This document shows positions 1 through 20,754 of a DNA stretch of 64,000 nucleotides, piece after piece. The translations under genes and the position numbers were made by a program. The stretch is from Undaria pinnatifida. Lineage: Eukaryota > Sar > Phaeophyceae > Laminariales > Alariaceae. Location: NCBI GenBank assembly GCA_012845835.1, contig JABAKD010000011.1:3124697-3188696 (forward strand), read 5' to 3'. Under the pieces are notes generated by a model, which was not told the DNA's origin, did not search any database, and saw only the letters and a program-made list of their open reading frames with translations. Numbering within the stretch: position 1 is the first letter of the stretch; the number at the start of each line of letters is the position of its first letter.

Positions 1-1194
1 GACCATGGATTCGATTTTGGCGCTGACTTCACGTGAGAACGACTACAATGATTATGTTATCACATGCCGTACGAGTATGTACAGCTACGACGACAATGAG
101 TAGCCAACAGCGAGAGATCCCCAAACCGCGTCGGGGTATCCATGTTTCTGGCAATATCGATCAACCAGGTATGCCTTTACAGACCAATACGATGATTTCT
201 TTAACTCACCTGTTTCGTATATATAAACCAGCGCTAAACTAGGCTGTTTTGTCACACTTTTCGCGGACAAAATGATGCCAAATAGCGTAACTTTTGCCTC
301 CGGCGGGCACCTCCAGCGGGGCCCCCTTGGCCGAGGGGGGCTCTTATGGCGCGCTTCGTTCGCCTGACTTTGGTCGGCTAAAGTCAGCTAGTTGGCTAGC
401 AACTAACAACCAAGCGGGAACTCCAGTCAACTCCCAGCCCTACCAATTATGCTTCTCCACCAAAAATCTCAGCCCAGAGTACAACTTGCCAGGGTTATGG
501 GGACGGGTCATGATCTGGTCCGCGGACCGGGTCAGGAGATTGCCAAATTTTCTAAGGTCGGGCCAGGGAATCGTTGGAAATGTCACGTGCCGGGACGAGT
601 CGGGTCAGGAGTTCATCAAATCTCAGGGGCATCCCGACCCGCCAGTGGTGGGTGACCCGACACGGGAAAAGTCTTGCAAAATTCCCACAAAAAACGACAA
701 AAACTCCGCTCACTTTTTTCGATCGCTCAAAAACTCAAAACGCCAACAAGAGCTAAAACCTGAAACCTTCCACTCTAACTATTATGCCTTCTATCCAAAA
801 AATCCTCAGTTCAAAAAACAAGTTTGCCAAAAAATAAAATCATAACGAAAAAAATTCCTCTTCATTTCGATCCCAAAAAAAAAACACAAAAAAATACGAA
901 CAGATGCCAAAACCTGACTGAGCCGGACAAATTGCTCAATCACCGAATCACGATTAATTCACCAACAAATCTCAAATTAATCAACAATCAATTCACACAA
1001 CGCTCAAAACGCGAACAAACCAAGCCAAAATCTTAGCGGGACTTCGACCGCCCACTCACGATAGACGGAGTTACAAAATAAACTGATGTTGACAAAAAAA
1101 AATTGACCAAAATTAGAAACAAAAAAAGTCTATTCCCCAAAACTTGACCAAAATAACAAGAAAAAAAAAAAAAAACAATTGTCGATCAACACAC
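1..1194. other. SMC3 intron sequence at the left edge
   Basis: No exon is recognisable here. It must be intron after the SMC3 exon at 1195-1440. Positions 490-665 hold a GGGTCGGGT-rich repeat also seen at 33340-33545. From 670 to 1180 the DNA is A-rich on the plus strand. Confidence 0.6.
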
Positions 1195-10421
<9,227 letters not shown>

Positions 10422-13400
10422 ATGATCGTGTGCATCGCCATTATTGGCCGCCAGGCAAGCGGAAGTAGAAAGTCCCGAGACGTCCCCTTGGTTCCGCTTT
10501 CTCTGTCACAGATTTCAGAGTACTTATGTAAGAGTAGTATTCGTAATCCTCCACTACATCTTGTCCAAAGTATGGGAATCGGGGGATTTTTTTGTAAAAT
10601 GGCTCGTACTGCGGTAACTAAGGCTACTGCAAGCAGTAGCCAAGAGTGCTGCTACAGGCAGATGCAGTGGCGGTAGATTATTGCTGTACATAGAAGCGCA
10701 CAGGTTACTGGTCGAACACCTGGGTCTAGACGAGTAGAAAAGCCGTACAGAGTAGTAGCAATAGTAGAGCTCTTGCGCATAGGTTCAATCCATTCACAGG
10801 TCCATATCTATTCATGCAATGGCAATGGTGTACTATAATTAGTACTGCTCCAACGCGAACAATAGAACGGAATGGCTCCGAGACATGACTGCGTTACTTG
10901 CTTCCGCCAGAAAGCTCGAACATTTCCGAGTGCGACGTAAAACAACCTTACTGACCGCGGTGTGTACCAGGTACTTAATACTTCGGTAAATGTCTTGCAG
11001 CTTATGACTACAGAGAGAGCTCGTCTCTCTCGGAAGAGGCATCGGCACGGACACAGTGATCGTGCTGGATGTAGATGGGAGGGATTGCCAGTTTGACGTG
11101 AAAAGCACACACAAAGTCGGTGACGCTTTTTAACGCTTTCACGACTGGAAACCCTTTTGAGGACAAATTTACTTGAATTTAGTATAGGGAGGACTTTTGG
11201 GGCTAAAAAGGGGTTGAAAGCATCCAAGAGCAGTCGGGAGTCAAGAGCGGCCAACTCGGCAAATCCCGCCACACTACGAAAGGCTATAATATATTGCCCA
11301 CTGGAGGTAAGAGCTCTTTGTCACGAGGCGCTCTTAAATCGGGGTACCCACGGTAGTGAAATCCTTTGCACGTGGCATGGACACAGGATGGACGACTCAC
11401 ATATCGAACCTTGCCAGCTGTGTGCGTGCGTCTATATACGTGCCAGGGTATCATATATTTTTTTCTTTCTTTTTTTTTCCCAAAACCGTCAGATTTATCC
11501 CCTTGAAAGGATTTATAGCTTACACGCACAAATTGCCCGCCCGTCCGCCCCCCCCCCCCCCCCTTCCCCCCCCCCCCTCCAACCCCGCTCGCTTTTGATC
11601 AAAACCAGGCCCCCACGTCCTTCAAAACTCCGCCCCCCCCCATCACCGGTTATTCGACTTACAGGATTCACTTGATAAACGGACACATTTCCCTCCACAG
11701 CTGTCAGATTTTGTCCCCCTCAGAAACGGGTTTTATAGTTTCCGCGCACAGACTGACCAACATCAACCTGTTGACCCTGATAGCTACACTGTAGTTGTGA
11801 GGGGAGTCGCCGACCTATATCCTTACTGAGGACACACAACTCGTAATACGCGCGATCGGAGTATCACACACAGCTTTCAAAGATGAGTTTCGACGAAATC
11901 TTCGATCTCACAGCTGGAGTGTATTTTCATTTTTTATAATATACCTATAGCAGCACAGCGCAGCGAGCTTCTTGCGGTGCCGCTGATCTCTCGCCGCAGT
12001 TTTTGCACCGCCGAAAAAGTTATCCTACTCTAATTCCAAGGTAATTACCGAGAACGTGGGCGCACTTCTAAAGGGCTCTAAGGCTGCAGTAGGGCGGGTA
12101 TTTTTAGGCTCTACTGTGTTTTTCGGTTTCACCATACTCGCCGCCATGCGATTGCTGGTTGCGCTGCCTGCACCGACAAAGAATGTTTACGCCCAGGTTT
12201 TGAGTTTGGGCACAGAGCCTCTGGTGCGGGTCGCCTTCACTCGGCACCGCAAATGGAAGTACCTCCACTGCCCAGTAAGGAAAAATGGGATGCCCCCCCG
12301 GAACGTAGTCCTGGTCAAGGGGTATTCATGTGTATAGTTCGCACGTATATCTCTCATAGCTCACACGTACACAAGTAGTACGGCCGGTAAACAGCAAACT
12401 TGGCTTCGGTCACAACTGTTATAACGCTCAGCGTCCCGGCGCTCGTTCGTCCGTCCGTCCGTGCGTGCAACCTAAAAAAAACATTACTCTCTTCTTTCAT
12501 CAGAACGAGCCGTTGTTTCTGCGCACCTACACGGACGCGGAGGGAGAAGAGGAGGAGGACGCCAACCTCCGCCTCCACAACATAGTACACAGCTCTCTCG
12601 ATGTTGTCGGAGAGCGGAAAGGTAAAAATGCACACGGAGGTCTTCCTCTCTTCTCTTTGTGTCGACGGCTCTCTCGATGTCGTCGGAGGGCGGAAAGGTT
12701 CGCGATACTTTTAGCAGCGCACTCCCGACATAGTGACAAAACACTTGGAATTAGACTGCGAAAAGTTTAGGAGTTGGAAATGGGTTAAGCCGGAGGTCCC
12801 CCCCCCCCCCTCGGTAAAGATAGGGTCTTGTCGTTTTTTGTCTCTGGCCTAGTACGGGGGACCATAGCAATCAGAGCCCACTATATATACGAAACCCTAG
12901 ATATTCACGTGTTTTGCCTAACTACATTTTTGGTCCTGATTACTATATTCGCCCGCTAGAGATGAAAATTCTCTCCCCCTCTCTTCCTCTCTCTAAAAAA
13001 ATTCCGGCATTTTTTTTTCCCAGCTTTCGTCGCTTTTCCACCATATTTCGGCGGTTACCGACCCAATGACGCAACCCGCTTGTCTACGGCACGGCTATGA
13101 TATTGTGCTCTGCGGTGTGGTGTGGTGCCGTGTTGTGTTATGTCGTGTCTCGTCGCGTCGCGTCGTGTCTTGTTGTATCGTGTCGTGTCGTGTCGTGTCG
13201 TGTCGTGTCGTGTCGTGTCGTGTCGTGTCGTGTCGTGTCGTGTCGTTTCGTGTTGTGTTGTGCCGTCTCGTCTCGTCTCGTCTCGTCTCGTCTTGTCCCG
13301 TAGGCGTCGGCAGAAAGGGCCGTCCGGCACGGCAGATGTTTCAACGGAGATGTTCTTGGGACCCCCGTGCTTCGTCGACGAATGTTTTGTGCCAGCCTTA

Positions 13401-15460
13401 AGAGCGTTTTTTACCAAGCTTCTGCCTCCTTTTTTTTCACAAGTTTCGGTATTTTCCGACAAATTCCCAGGGTACTTTCTCACAAATTTCGGCACTTTTT
13501 GTCACATTTTCGGAAATTTGTCGACGCGATCCGCGCAGGCAGAAGGGGGCTTCGGGTGCGGCAGATGGTTCGACCGAGATGTTCCTTGAATACCTGTGTC
13601 CCACCGACAAGCATCGAATCGGCGGCTACATGACGAGCAAACGCAAGCATACTTTCGCAAACTTCTGCCTCCACTTTATTTAACAAACGCGGCGTTTTTT
13701 TGACGAAGTTCGGCACTTTTTCACAAATTTCGTTTTTTTTCCACAATTTTTGGCAATTTTGTTTCAAATTTCGGCATGCACCGACGCATCCGGTTTTTTT
13801 CACAACACGGCCACATACGGTGCCGCAGTCCGGTGTGGGTTGGTATGGTGTGGTTTTGTGGGCAGAGTGAAAAAGTGGCCGTTCGGCGCGGCAGTTAGTT
13901 CAACGGAAACGTCCCTGGGATACCTGTGACCCTTTTTTGTTTATGCAGATTTCTTTTTGGACACTTACTTGTTCACACGTTTCAAATTTTTGCAGTTACC
14001 TGCGCTACGCTTTTTTACAACACGGGGGCGATGCCGCGGTGCGGTGTCGTGTGGTGTGTTGTCGCTGACTCGCAGGCAGAAAGGGTCCGTCTGGCGCGGC
14101 AGACGTTTCAACGGAAATGTTCCTGGGACACCTATGCCCCATCGACGAGTACCGAGTCTACGGCTACATGACGAGCACGCGGCTGAAGCTCCTGGCGGTG
14201 TTGGAGGATGTGAACGACATCCGAGAGCCAGAGCTGAAGAGGGTGAGTGAGACGCTGCGGTCGGCCGTTTTGCATCGCCTCTCGGTGTTTCGTCTCCTTG
14301 GCTTTGCGTGCCCAAATGTGGGGGGTGTCGTAGGAGATGAATTGAGGGGTGGAGCGGATTAGCGAGATCATGGCGTCCCAATGAAAAGTCGCTCAGTCGA
14401 AAATAAAAGACGAAGAAAACAGTGATGGTGCGCAGAAACAGAACATATTGAAAGGGTGGTCTTGAAGGGTTGGAGCGAAGCTAAGGGGTTAGCGCTAACT
14501 TGCGTTGGTTGGTGGGGCTTGCGTGGGCCTGAGCGGTTGATGCTGATGTTGGCTGTGTGCGTCCTCGGCCCGGCTCGGCTCGGCTAGTCTCGCCGTGATC
14601 CTTTTTCTTTTGTCGCGTGGTTGATTGTGCGCACCCCTTCCTTTGAGAGAATGAGTGGAGTTCGCTGTTTTTCTGGTGTTGTGGTTCTGGTTCTGGTGGT
14701 GGTGGTGGTGGTGGTGGCGGTGGTGGTGGTGGTGGTGGTGGTGGTGGTGGTGGTGGTAGGGTCGCGACCGGAACCGTTGGTTGAGTTTCCCGCGGCGGAG
14801 AGCATTCTCCCCCTTCGCTGGCGATTGGCCCTAATTGACGAGTTGCAAAAACCACGATAGGTTGAGAGAAAGCGCTGGTCTCGTCGAGAACGACGGTCGC
14901 CCTGAGGAAAGACATTCTTCCGTTTGATCGCTGTGTAGCAGTAGTAACACGTGAAACATGGTTTGCAAGTGTTTCGTTCGCGCGCTTTTTTGTTGGGACG
15001 GTCATGTCACCGCTGCCATCCTCGCACCTAGAAGCGCGCGTCTGCCTTTCGGCGGCGACACCCATTCTTGTCGCGCTCGCTCCCCCACGCTGTGGAACCC
15101 CGCGTGACCTCCCGTCGAAGCTCGTAGTATATCTGCTGACGCCCCCCAATGCACGCCGTAGTTTTGCGCTGTTGCGGGTGCCTTGCGTGCGTGCAGTGGT
15201 GCAGGTCGTTCTTATTGTATCCCTGCACGCCATATTTGTACGCTTCCATGCGCGCTGTATTTGTTCGATTTTCGCTGAGCCTTGCGTGCGTACATGCGTC
15301 CGTTTCATGCATTCCGGTGGTGCTTGCGCAGGTTTTTTCTGTGGTGCACGACTTGTACGTGAGCTACCTCCGAAATCCGTTCGCCGCTCTGGCGAAACCC
15401 GTAGAATCGGCAAAGTTTCGCCTGGCGGTTGACCGACAAATCAACGACTACAACTCATGA
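10422..15460 (+). CDS. TRAPPC2L: TRAPPC2L, TRAPP tethering complex subunit (complete, four exons)
   Basis: TRAPPC2L is a small longin-fold subunit of the TRAPP complexes, which act as Rab GEFs and tethers in ER-Golgi traffic. Exons: 10422-10454, 12504-12621, 14076-14242, 15332-15460 (stop TGA). Phases interlock to 148 aa, against about 140 in animals. Exon 1 encodes MIVCIAIIGRQ, matching the MAVCIAVIAKEN start of the family. Exon 2 carries NEPLFLRTY and HNIVHSSLDVV. Exon 3 carries MFLGHLCPIDEYRVYGYMTS, matching LYLGLLYPTEDYKVYGYVT. Exon 4 carries VVHDLYVSYLRNPF and the C terminus. Intron 1 has a GC donor in a good context (CAG|GCAAGC); the others are GT-AG. Introns 1 and 2 are full of repeats, and intron 2 holds decayed copies of exons 2 and 3. 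Assignment is by remembered family sequence. Confidence 0.93.
11480..11945 (+). repeat. Repeat family Q, copy 2
   Basis: It matches the copy at 3795-4235 over about 450 bp with scattered substitutions and different homopolymer lengths. It lies in TRAPPC2L intron 1, so the two copies sit in introns of two divergent genes in the same plus-strand orientation. Confidence 0.82.
12660..12705 (+). pseudogene. Second copy of the TRAPPC2L exon 2 3' end
   Basis: About 70 bp downstream of the exon 2 donor, the end of the exon is repeated: CTCTCGATGTCGTCGGAGGG CGGAAAGG here against TTGTCGGAGAGCGGAAAGG in the exon. The translation is SLDVVGGRK instead of SLDVVGERK. The GT after the exon end is kept (AAAG|GTTCGC, weaker than AAAG|GTAAAA in the true exon). 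It could act as an alternative donor, but that would insert intron sequence. Confidence 0.6.
13130..13300 (+). repeat. (GTGTC)n pentanucleotide array
   Basis: About 14 perfect TCGTG units at 13178-13250 are flanked by variants (CGTCT, CGTTG) in TRAPPC2L intron 2, directly upstream of the first decayed exon 3 copy. Open frames through it are artefacts. Confidence 0.95.
13300..13920 (+). pseudogene. Three decayed tandem copies of TRAPPC2L exon 3 inside intron 2
   Basis: Copies lie at about 13306-13395, 13533-13660 and 13859-13920, upstream of the real exon 3 (14076-14242). Copy 1 keeps the frame through GPSGTADVSTEMFLG and then diverges. Copy 2 has a one-base deletion near its start but still reads EMFLEYLCPTDKHRIGGYMT, so the duplication reaches past the VYGYMT motif. 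Copy 3 reads STETSLGYL followed by a stop. All begin at a sequence like the real acceptor (CGCAGGCAGAA). Flanking intron text (CACAAATTTCGGCA and similar) is also repeated, so the unit was exon plus intron. Confidence 0.75.
14690..14760 (+). repeat. (GGT)n microsatellite in TRAPPC2L intron 3
   Basis: Mostly perfect GGT triplets with one GGC, giving poly-Val, poly-Gly or poly-Trp in silico frames. It is non-coding. Confidence 0.95.
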
Positions 15461-16516
15461 CGGGCCCGCCCTCGACGAGGTTGGTGGAGTGGTCCTGGGT
15501 AGTGGTATCGATGGTGTACAGATCGGACGAAAAGTTGGGAGAGCATAGGGGGGGGGGGGTACGGGAGGGGGGGGAGGGAGGGGGGGGGCGGGGGGTAATT
15601 ATTGGCATGGATGCCCGTAGTCTTGAAACCGTAGACCCTCGCATCCCTATTATTGCTGGACGGAGCACGCCGGGTTTTCACCGACAAGGCAAACATTGCT
15701 TGCACCTCGGGGGGGGGAGGAGGGGAGGGAAGAGGGGGACGATGTGCGTACCTTGCGATGCGGTGATTGGTTTTCCGGCCGTGAGTGGCTGGGAAAGAGC
15801 TTTGATGTTTTGAAACGAGCTTGCAATGCAGTAATACTGGAAAGGGCTCAAGACGACGTGGAAAACAACGCCGAGGACGTGCTACTGCTCTATGACGAGG
15901 CGTGTGTTCGTTGAAGCGATTCCCACCTGACTCCCAACTGACTTGGTTAGGCAAAACTTGCGTTACACAGACTAAAATGTTCAGCTGGTCGCGCGCCTAC
16001 GAAGGCAAATCGTTGAGTACTCTACTGGTAGAGCTCTTTAAGACTGCAAGCAGAGAAAGCAAAACGATGGATACATGCACAGCAGAGGTCTCTCTTATAG
16101 AGCCGGTTGAGTAGTGCCGGTTGAGTAGTGCTGGTTGCCTTCTATAGTACCTGCCAAACCGCTTGGCACATATGGAAAACAAGTGGTGCCGGTGGCCGCT
16201 ATAGTGCCGGTTTTCCGCTGTAGTGCGGGTGTTTCTGACTGGCACATACTACTAGCACCATAGAGGGACCACTGTAGCAGCGATCATAAAGAGGCAGGCC
16301 GGGCGGCTGGGTTAGGCGATGACACGTTTAGCGTCGGAGCTAAGTTGTAGGGCACGCTCGCTGCGTTGCCGCACACCTATACTCGAATTGCGAATTCCTG
16401 CACGATCACCCTATCGTAGGCCGGTGGGGTGATTGCGCTTGTCGCCGTGTTTGCATGTCTGGCCTGGGTCCCAGAGCCAATACTGTACCTAGATGGAAAA
16501 AGAGGCAGGGTGGTCA
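15461..16516. other. TRAPPC2L 3' flank, repeats only
   Basis: Positions 15540-15600 are G-rich, 15600-15700 is an end fragment of repeat family P, and 16080-16265 holds CGGCACTAT-type satellite units. I see no exon. Confidence 0.6.
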
Positions 16517-16918
16517 TCACAGCGGCAGTCGCAGGGGGTCACTGCGTCTGACGAAGCGCCTCTGTTTGTTTACTTCTAACCTCTTTCTAGTTTGGTGTGC
16601 TGTAACATGTTGGGAGAGTTGTGATGTCACCCGAGGCGTGCGTGTTTCTCTACAAAATTCAAGGAGGCTTTCTCGTGAAAGGGGGTCCGCCTTGCTGGCG
16701 TCCCCTCTTTCCGGATAATATGTATCGTCACCAGAAATGCTGAGAGCGGTCGGGCCCCCGAGACCGCTATAAAACGCGGCCAACGACACCATGCCTCTTG
16801 CGCTTGCGTGTCGTATTTTGCTGACCGGGTTTAAAAGGTTTTCCACCATGTGCTGAATGGTGCAAGGTGGGCAACCTGCACCCAGTGCCCACGGTGATGG
16901 TCGACTGAACCCCGCCAA
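16517..16918 (-). CDS. Uncertain 133-aa open frame
   Basis: This uninterrupted frame with an ATG start contains CPPCTIQHMVENLL and a basic C-terminal half. It has no repeat bias, unlike most open frames here. I recognise no family and see no promoter or splice context. It may be a transposable-element fragment or chance. It lies between TRAPPC2L and the coiled-coil gene. Confidence 0.2.
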   Translation of the reverse strand: MAGFSRPSPWALGAGCPPCTIQHMVENLLNPVSKIRHASARGMVSLAAFYSGLGGPTALSISGDDTYYPERGDASKADPLSRESLLEFCRETRTPRVTSQLSQHVTAHQTRKRLEVNKQRRFVRRSDPLRLPL

Positions 16919-17039
16919 CGGTTTTGTTAATTTGTGGGGAAGTCGCTGACCATCACCCCCCCCCCCCCCCGCTCGCTAAAAACACTCCACAACAAGAGAA
17001 ACCCGGAGTGGGTTTATTCGTGGTCACGCTTCCGCGCCG

Positions 17040-18600
17040 CGCCGCCCCCCGACCCTCCGTCATCCAGAGGCGACGTCGGTGTAACAGCCCTGCTTGAAGA
17101 AGCACGCCAGATTGTGAGGGCAGCGTTCTTTCCCTTCCTCTCGTAGCTGCGGCTGCCTGGTCGGCGGAAAGCCGACGTGCTCCGTGACCACTTTGTAGGG
17201 GTGTAAGGGTCGTGGCTAAAGGATACGGCCACGCTTGATAATGAGCATGCCACCTACCCACCCCCTGCCCCCTTTCCTGGCATTGTAGGAAAGCGAAGGT
17301 CTATAACCTTACGACTACACGGCCATGAATGAAACGAGTGCACCCTCTTTCCCTCCCTCCGTCTCTTCCGTAGCCGTGATTGCTGCACTTTTCATCCTAA
17401 GGTGCCCATTATACTCCAGCCCTGCTTGAAAAAGTTCGCCTGACTTAGAGGCGACATTCCTCCCCTCCCTCCCGAAGCGGCGCTCCGTCTCGAAAAATAT
17501 GCATGGTCAATGGCCAAATGGCTAAAGCAAGTACCAAATGAGGAAGCCCCCCCCCCCCCCCCGCGTGAGCTAGACAACCAGGGTACAGTTTTTTTTCTTT
17601 TCTGGCGGTCTCCGTGATGGTTATCGAGTCAGATCATATCGTGCGGGGTGGAAAACCCTAACTCCGCACAATTGGAATGATCACATCAGGTAGTGTGAAT
17701 ATGGTAAGGCACCCACGAGGCAGTTGCATAGTAATACCCATTGCTGTCTCTGAAGTGGCCACACCAGAAAACAAAGCATAATTAATTGGCGCTGTCATCC
17801 ATAAGCAAGAAAGTAGGTACAAGGTGCCGAAATCCGTCTTACGAGCGGTTCTTGGAAGGATGCAGTTCACCCTTCATGCGACTGGCCTAACATCGCACGG
17901 CGCTTCGCACTTGGTGCAAGCAATGTCTGCCTGGTTGGTGAAAACCCGACGTGCCCCGTCCCGGTATAATAGTAGGGATGCGAGGGTTTGTGGTCATACG
18001 ACTACGGCCATGCATAAACTGAGTACACCCCCCCCCCCCCGCCCTCCCTCCCGCAGCCACGGCTGCCCGACGCCTCATCCTAAGGTGCCATTAGAGTGCT
18101 GCTTTCAGAAATACGCCTGGCTTAGGGGCGATGTTATTCCCCTCCCCTCCACGGTAGCCGCGGTCGGTGGCACTCGTGGTCTCGAAAGTGTCACCATCGG
18201 AGACACCCTTCGTTGCTTGTTCCCCTACTGACGCCGCCGCGGTGGCCTCCTTTCCCCCTATCTCCCTCCATCCCCCTCCCTCTAAATCACGGATTTGTTC
18301 GTCCGTGGTGAAACGCCTCCGCACAGAAACCCTCCCCGACTCTTTACCATCCAAAGGTACCCTTAGAGCCCTGTCTGCATAAAATAAGCTTGACCTAAGG
18401 GCGAGTTTCTTCCCCTCCCCACCGTAGAATTATTTGCCGCGGTGGATGGTAGCCGTGGTCTCGGAAGTGACACCAGCGGAGCCGCCCCTTGGTTGCTAAC
18501 TCCCCTACTGCAGACGCCGCCACCGCTACCGCTGCTACGACCGTAGTTGCTGCCACGGCCATGCCGGCGCAAGGGATCTGAGAAGGTGATGCTTACTTTT
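17040..18600 (-). repeat. Decayed tandem block, four to five units
   Basis: Related segments occur at about 17060-17150, 17395-17480, 18065-18150 and 18345-18430. Each contains ATCCNAAGGTRCC, then AGNGCTG, then a CTTAGGGGCGA-like box and a CCCTCCC tail. A further about 100-bp block (GGTCTCGAAAGTG...CCCCTACTG) is shared by 18175-18245 and 18450-18520. On the minus strand they give short related peptides (for example PLSQANFFKQG and PLGQAYFMQTG), so they may descend from a duplicated exon. No intact parent exon was found here. Confidence 0.5.
17565..18040 (-). repeat. Dispersed repeat family P (long copy, poly-C end)
   Basis: This is the reverse of the 2030-2540 and 27835-28330 copies, over nearly the full length from the AGCTAGACAACCAGGGTAC end to GAGTACACCC, followed by a C run at 18027-18040. 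Confidence 0.85.
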
Positions 18601-18839
18601 TTGGGCGGCGCAGTTGCCAGGACCATCGCGTGCGCCTGGATCGAAATAATGGAACGCCAATAGAAGGGGACAGAAGGGGGGGGGGGGGGTAACGGACAAG
18701 GGGAGGCAGGAGCGGGGGGCGAGAAAGCACCAACGGACGAGGGACAGGCAGCGGAGGGGGGGGGCAGAAAGCACGGCGTTAACGCATTGCGCATTTTTCG
18801 TGACCACGTGGCTTAAATTTGGAATATAGTTCGGCGCGC

Positions 18840-18905
18840 CAGTCGGATATCCTAGCGGTAAGAATGTTTTCGTGCCGCGAAGGTCGCGGGTCGAACACAA
18901 AAAAT
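18840..18905 (+). repeat. tRNA-like fragment (possible SINE head)
   Basis: TATCCTAGCGGTAAGA resembles an A box and CGCGGGTCGAACAC resembles a B box, at about tRNA spacing, followed by an A-rich stretch. No clean acceptor stem forms, so this is more likely a tRNA-derived SINE or decayed tRNA than a functional gene. Confidence 0.35.
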
Positions 18906-19550
18906 CAAGAGGGCAATTGATGCGATGGTGTTACGTATGTTTGTAGATTGTCGTGGACTTGGGTTCGAGAGCCCGACAAGCAACGAGCTACTGTTCCCTG
19001 GTACATACAATATCATGTATACGAGAGCATGTTTACTATAGGCAACAGCGTACTATTCAAGCCTGTGCTACCGCGCGTCAAGGGCGTACCAACACGATAT
19101 TTACCCCCAATAATGTTGCATGTTTGTGCTAAGAATGTGCAACAGCGGACTATTCAAGCCCGTCCCATCACGCGTCAAGGGTGCACCAACAACACGGTAC
19201 ACCCCCAACCCGCCACCTGGGGCACAATGACCGGTCGGTACACAACGACCGGTCGGTACACAACGACCGGTCCGTACACATGCCGTTCAGGGTCTTTTCT
19301 ACCCATTTTCACCACCCGGCTTTCCCCACTTGCACGATCGAATCTGTGCTCACGGGATGAAAGTAACTATAGTCGATTATTGGGGCGCAACGTAGCTTAC
19401 CATTCCACTGCGGATTATTTATATCGCAAGTTGGGATAGCACGAAAGCTCAAGGTCGCACATGAACGTGGAAGTCACTCGCCCGAGTGACTCCGACCGGC
19501 TGCAAAGGAAGGCCCCAAAGGTGGTCCCCCTGCCGTAGCCCTATTTAAGG

Positions 19551-19816
19551 ACGCATGCTACGAAGGAGGTGCACCACTTTATTTTCCGAATTTTTCCTCA
19601 ATTTGGGATCTTAAGACCTGTCCCAGAAACTGATTTGAAGGCCGAAAAAAAAAAAACTTGTACGTACCGAATGAAAAAAATCCCCATGACCTAGGCACAC
19701 AACGAGAATGATGCAGAAATAAATGGGGCGTATTTTGCGACAATTTGAGGCTAAGGAGTCCCGTCATTCAGAAACCATTTTCGCCGAAAAAGATATACCT
19801 CCATCGTAGCACGCGT
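19551..19816 (+). mobile_element. MITE family 1 copy
   Basis: The ends are ACGCATGCTACGAAGGAGGT and CCATCGTAGCACGCGT, variants of the family inverted repeat ACGCGTGCTACGATAGAGGT. Internal landmarks are GATCTTAAGACCTGTCCC, an AAAATCCC...ATGACCTAGG block and GGAGTCCCGTCATTCAG. It has no open frame of its own, so it is a non-autonomous DNA element. Confidence 0.85.
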
Positions 19817-20104
19817 CCTACCTAAGTGAGCGTTTCTTACGGCTAGAGAATAGTACGTGTTCACTGGCCCATGTTCTGCAGCAAAATACTCCCTGAAGCT
19901 GTTTTCGTGATAAGAGAAACGCACGCTGTGCACCCCTCCCCAGTAATGAAACCCTCGAAACGCTCCCCCCCCCCCACACACAAGAAAATTCTTCCTGGTC
20001 GACGAAAACCCGACGTGCTCCGCTTGGGCATGGCAGGGATGCGGGGACTTAATGGTCATACAACTACGGCTATGCATGACACGCGTACACTCTCCCCCGT
20101 CTCT

Positions 20105-20215
20105 ACCCTCTTTCGCAGTCTGCCGGCGTCCCGATCGTGAAAAAGCCTGCACCATGCCGCTTGCCTGTTTTTCCTCTCTTGGTTCCCCGTGCTCAGGACT
20201 ATGAAGGTCTCGAAT
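20105..20215 (-). pseudogene. Decayed copy of the last recognised coiled-coil exon
   Basis: GCGTCCCGATCGTG...GCCGCTTGCCTG...GTCTCGAATGTGGC matches 21205-21325, the 3' half of the exon at about 21200-21418. Indels destroy the frame. As with the other exon copies, it sits next to the real exon in the same orientation. Confidence 0.65.
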
Positions 20216-20339
20216 GTGGCTAACCCTAACCCCCTGCGACCCCCCCCCCCCCCCCCCCCCGACGCCGCCTTCCCTCTTTCCGTCTCGCAAGGGGTGTGTG
20301 GTCAACAGTCAAATGATGAAGGCAAGAAATAAACGAGTG

Positions 20340-20715
20340 TTGAGGTATTAGTGGGGTATTAGTCCGTTTGACCACTTGCAAAAGGTTAACCAATAGCTCA
20401 CCCAAACTAAGCCTTATATCACTCTCCCGGCGTCCCTGAAACGACGGGATACCAGGTCGGCGGGATATACGGGCAGACCTGTCAATTATCCAAGCCGTTT
20501 CATTTCCTGGGTATACCGGGGAGAGTATTTTTCAAGTTCGACATGGGGAAAGTCTGAAAAAGTTTATCACGGTGGATGTGGGAGTTGAATCCACGACCCC
20601 AAAAACCCATGGTCTGTCGACGACGCCATATTTGTTAAGGAATTAGTGGGGTAATAGTCCGTTTGACCACTTGCAAAAGGTTAACCAATAGCTTACCCAA
20701 ACTAAGCCTTATTAC
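20340..20715. repeat. Pair of 80-bp direct repeats around an imperfect palindrome
   Basis: ATTAGTCCGTTTGACCACTT through ACCCAAACTAAGCCTTA occurs at about 20350-20417 and 20645-20712. Between them is an imperfect palindrome (CTCTCCCGG...CCGGGGAGAG, 20422-20526) and, on the minus strand, a B-box-like GTGGATTCAACTCCC. It resembles a short element with terminal direct repeats. The class is uncertain. Confidence 0.55.
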
Positions 20716-20754
20716 ACGAGTATCCCCCCGCAAAAAAATAAATAATTCCATTCG

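Noticed and set aside
20560..20690. Functional tRNA gene on the minus strand
   Set aside because: A- and B-box-like motifs exist, but no matching acceptor stem could be formed.
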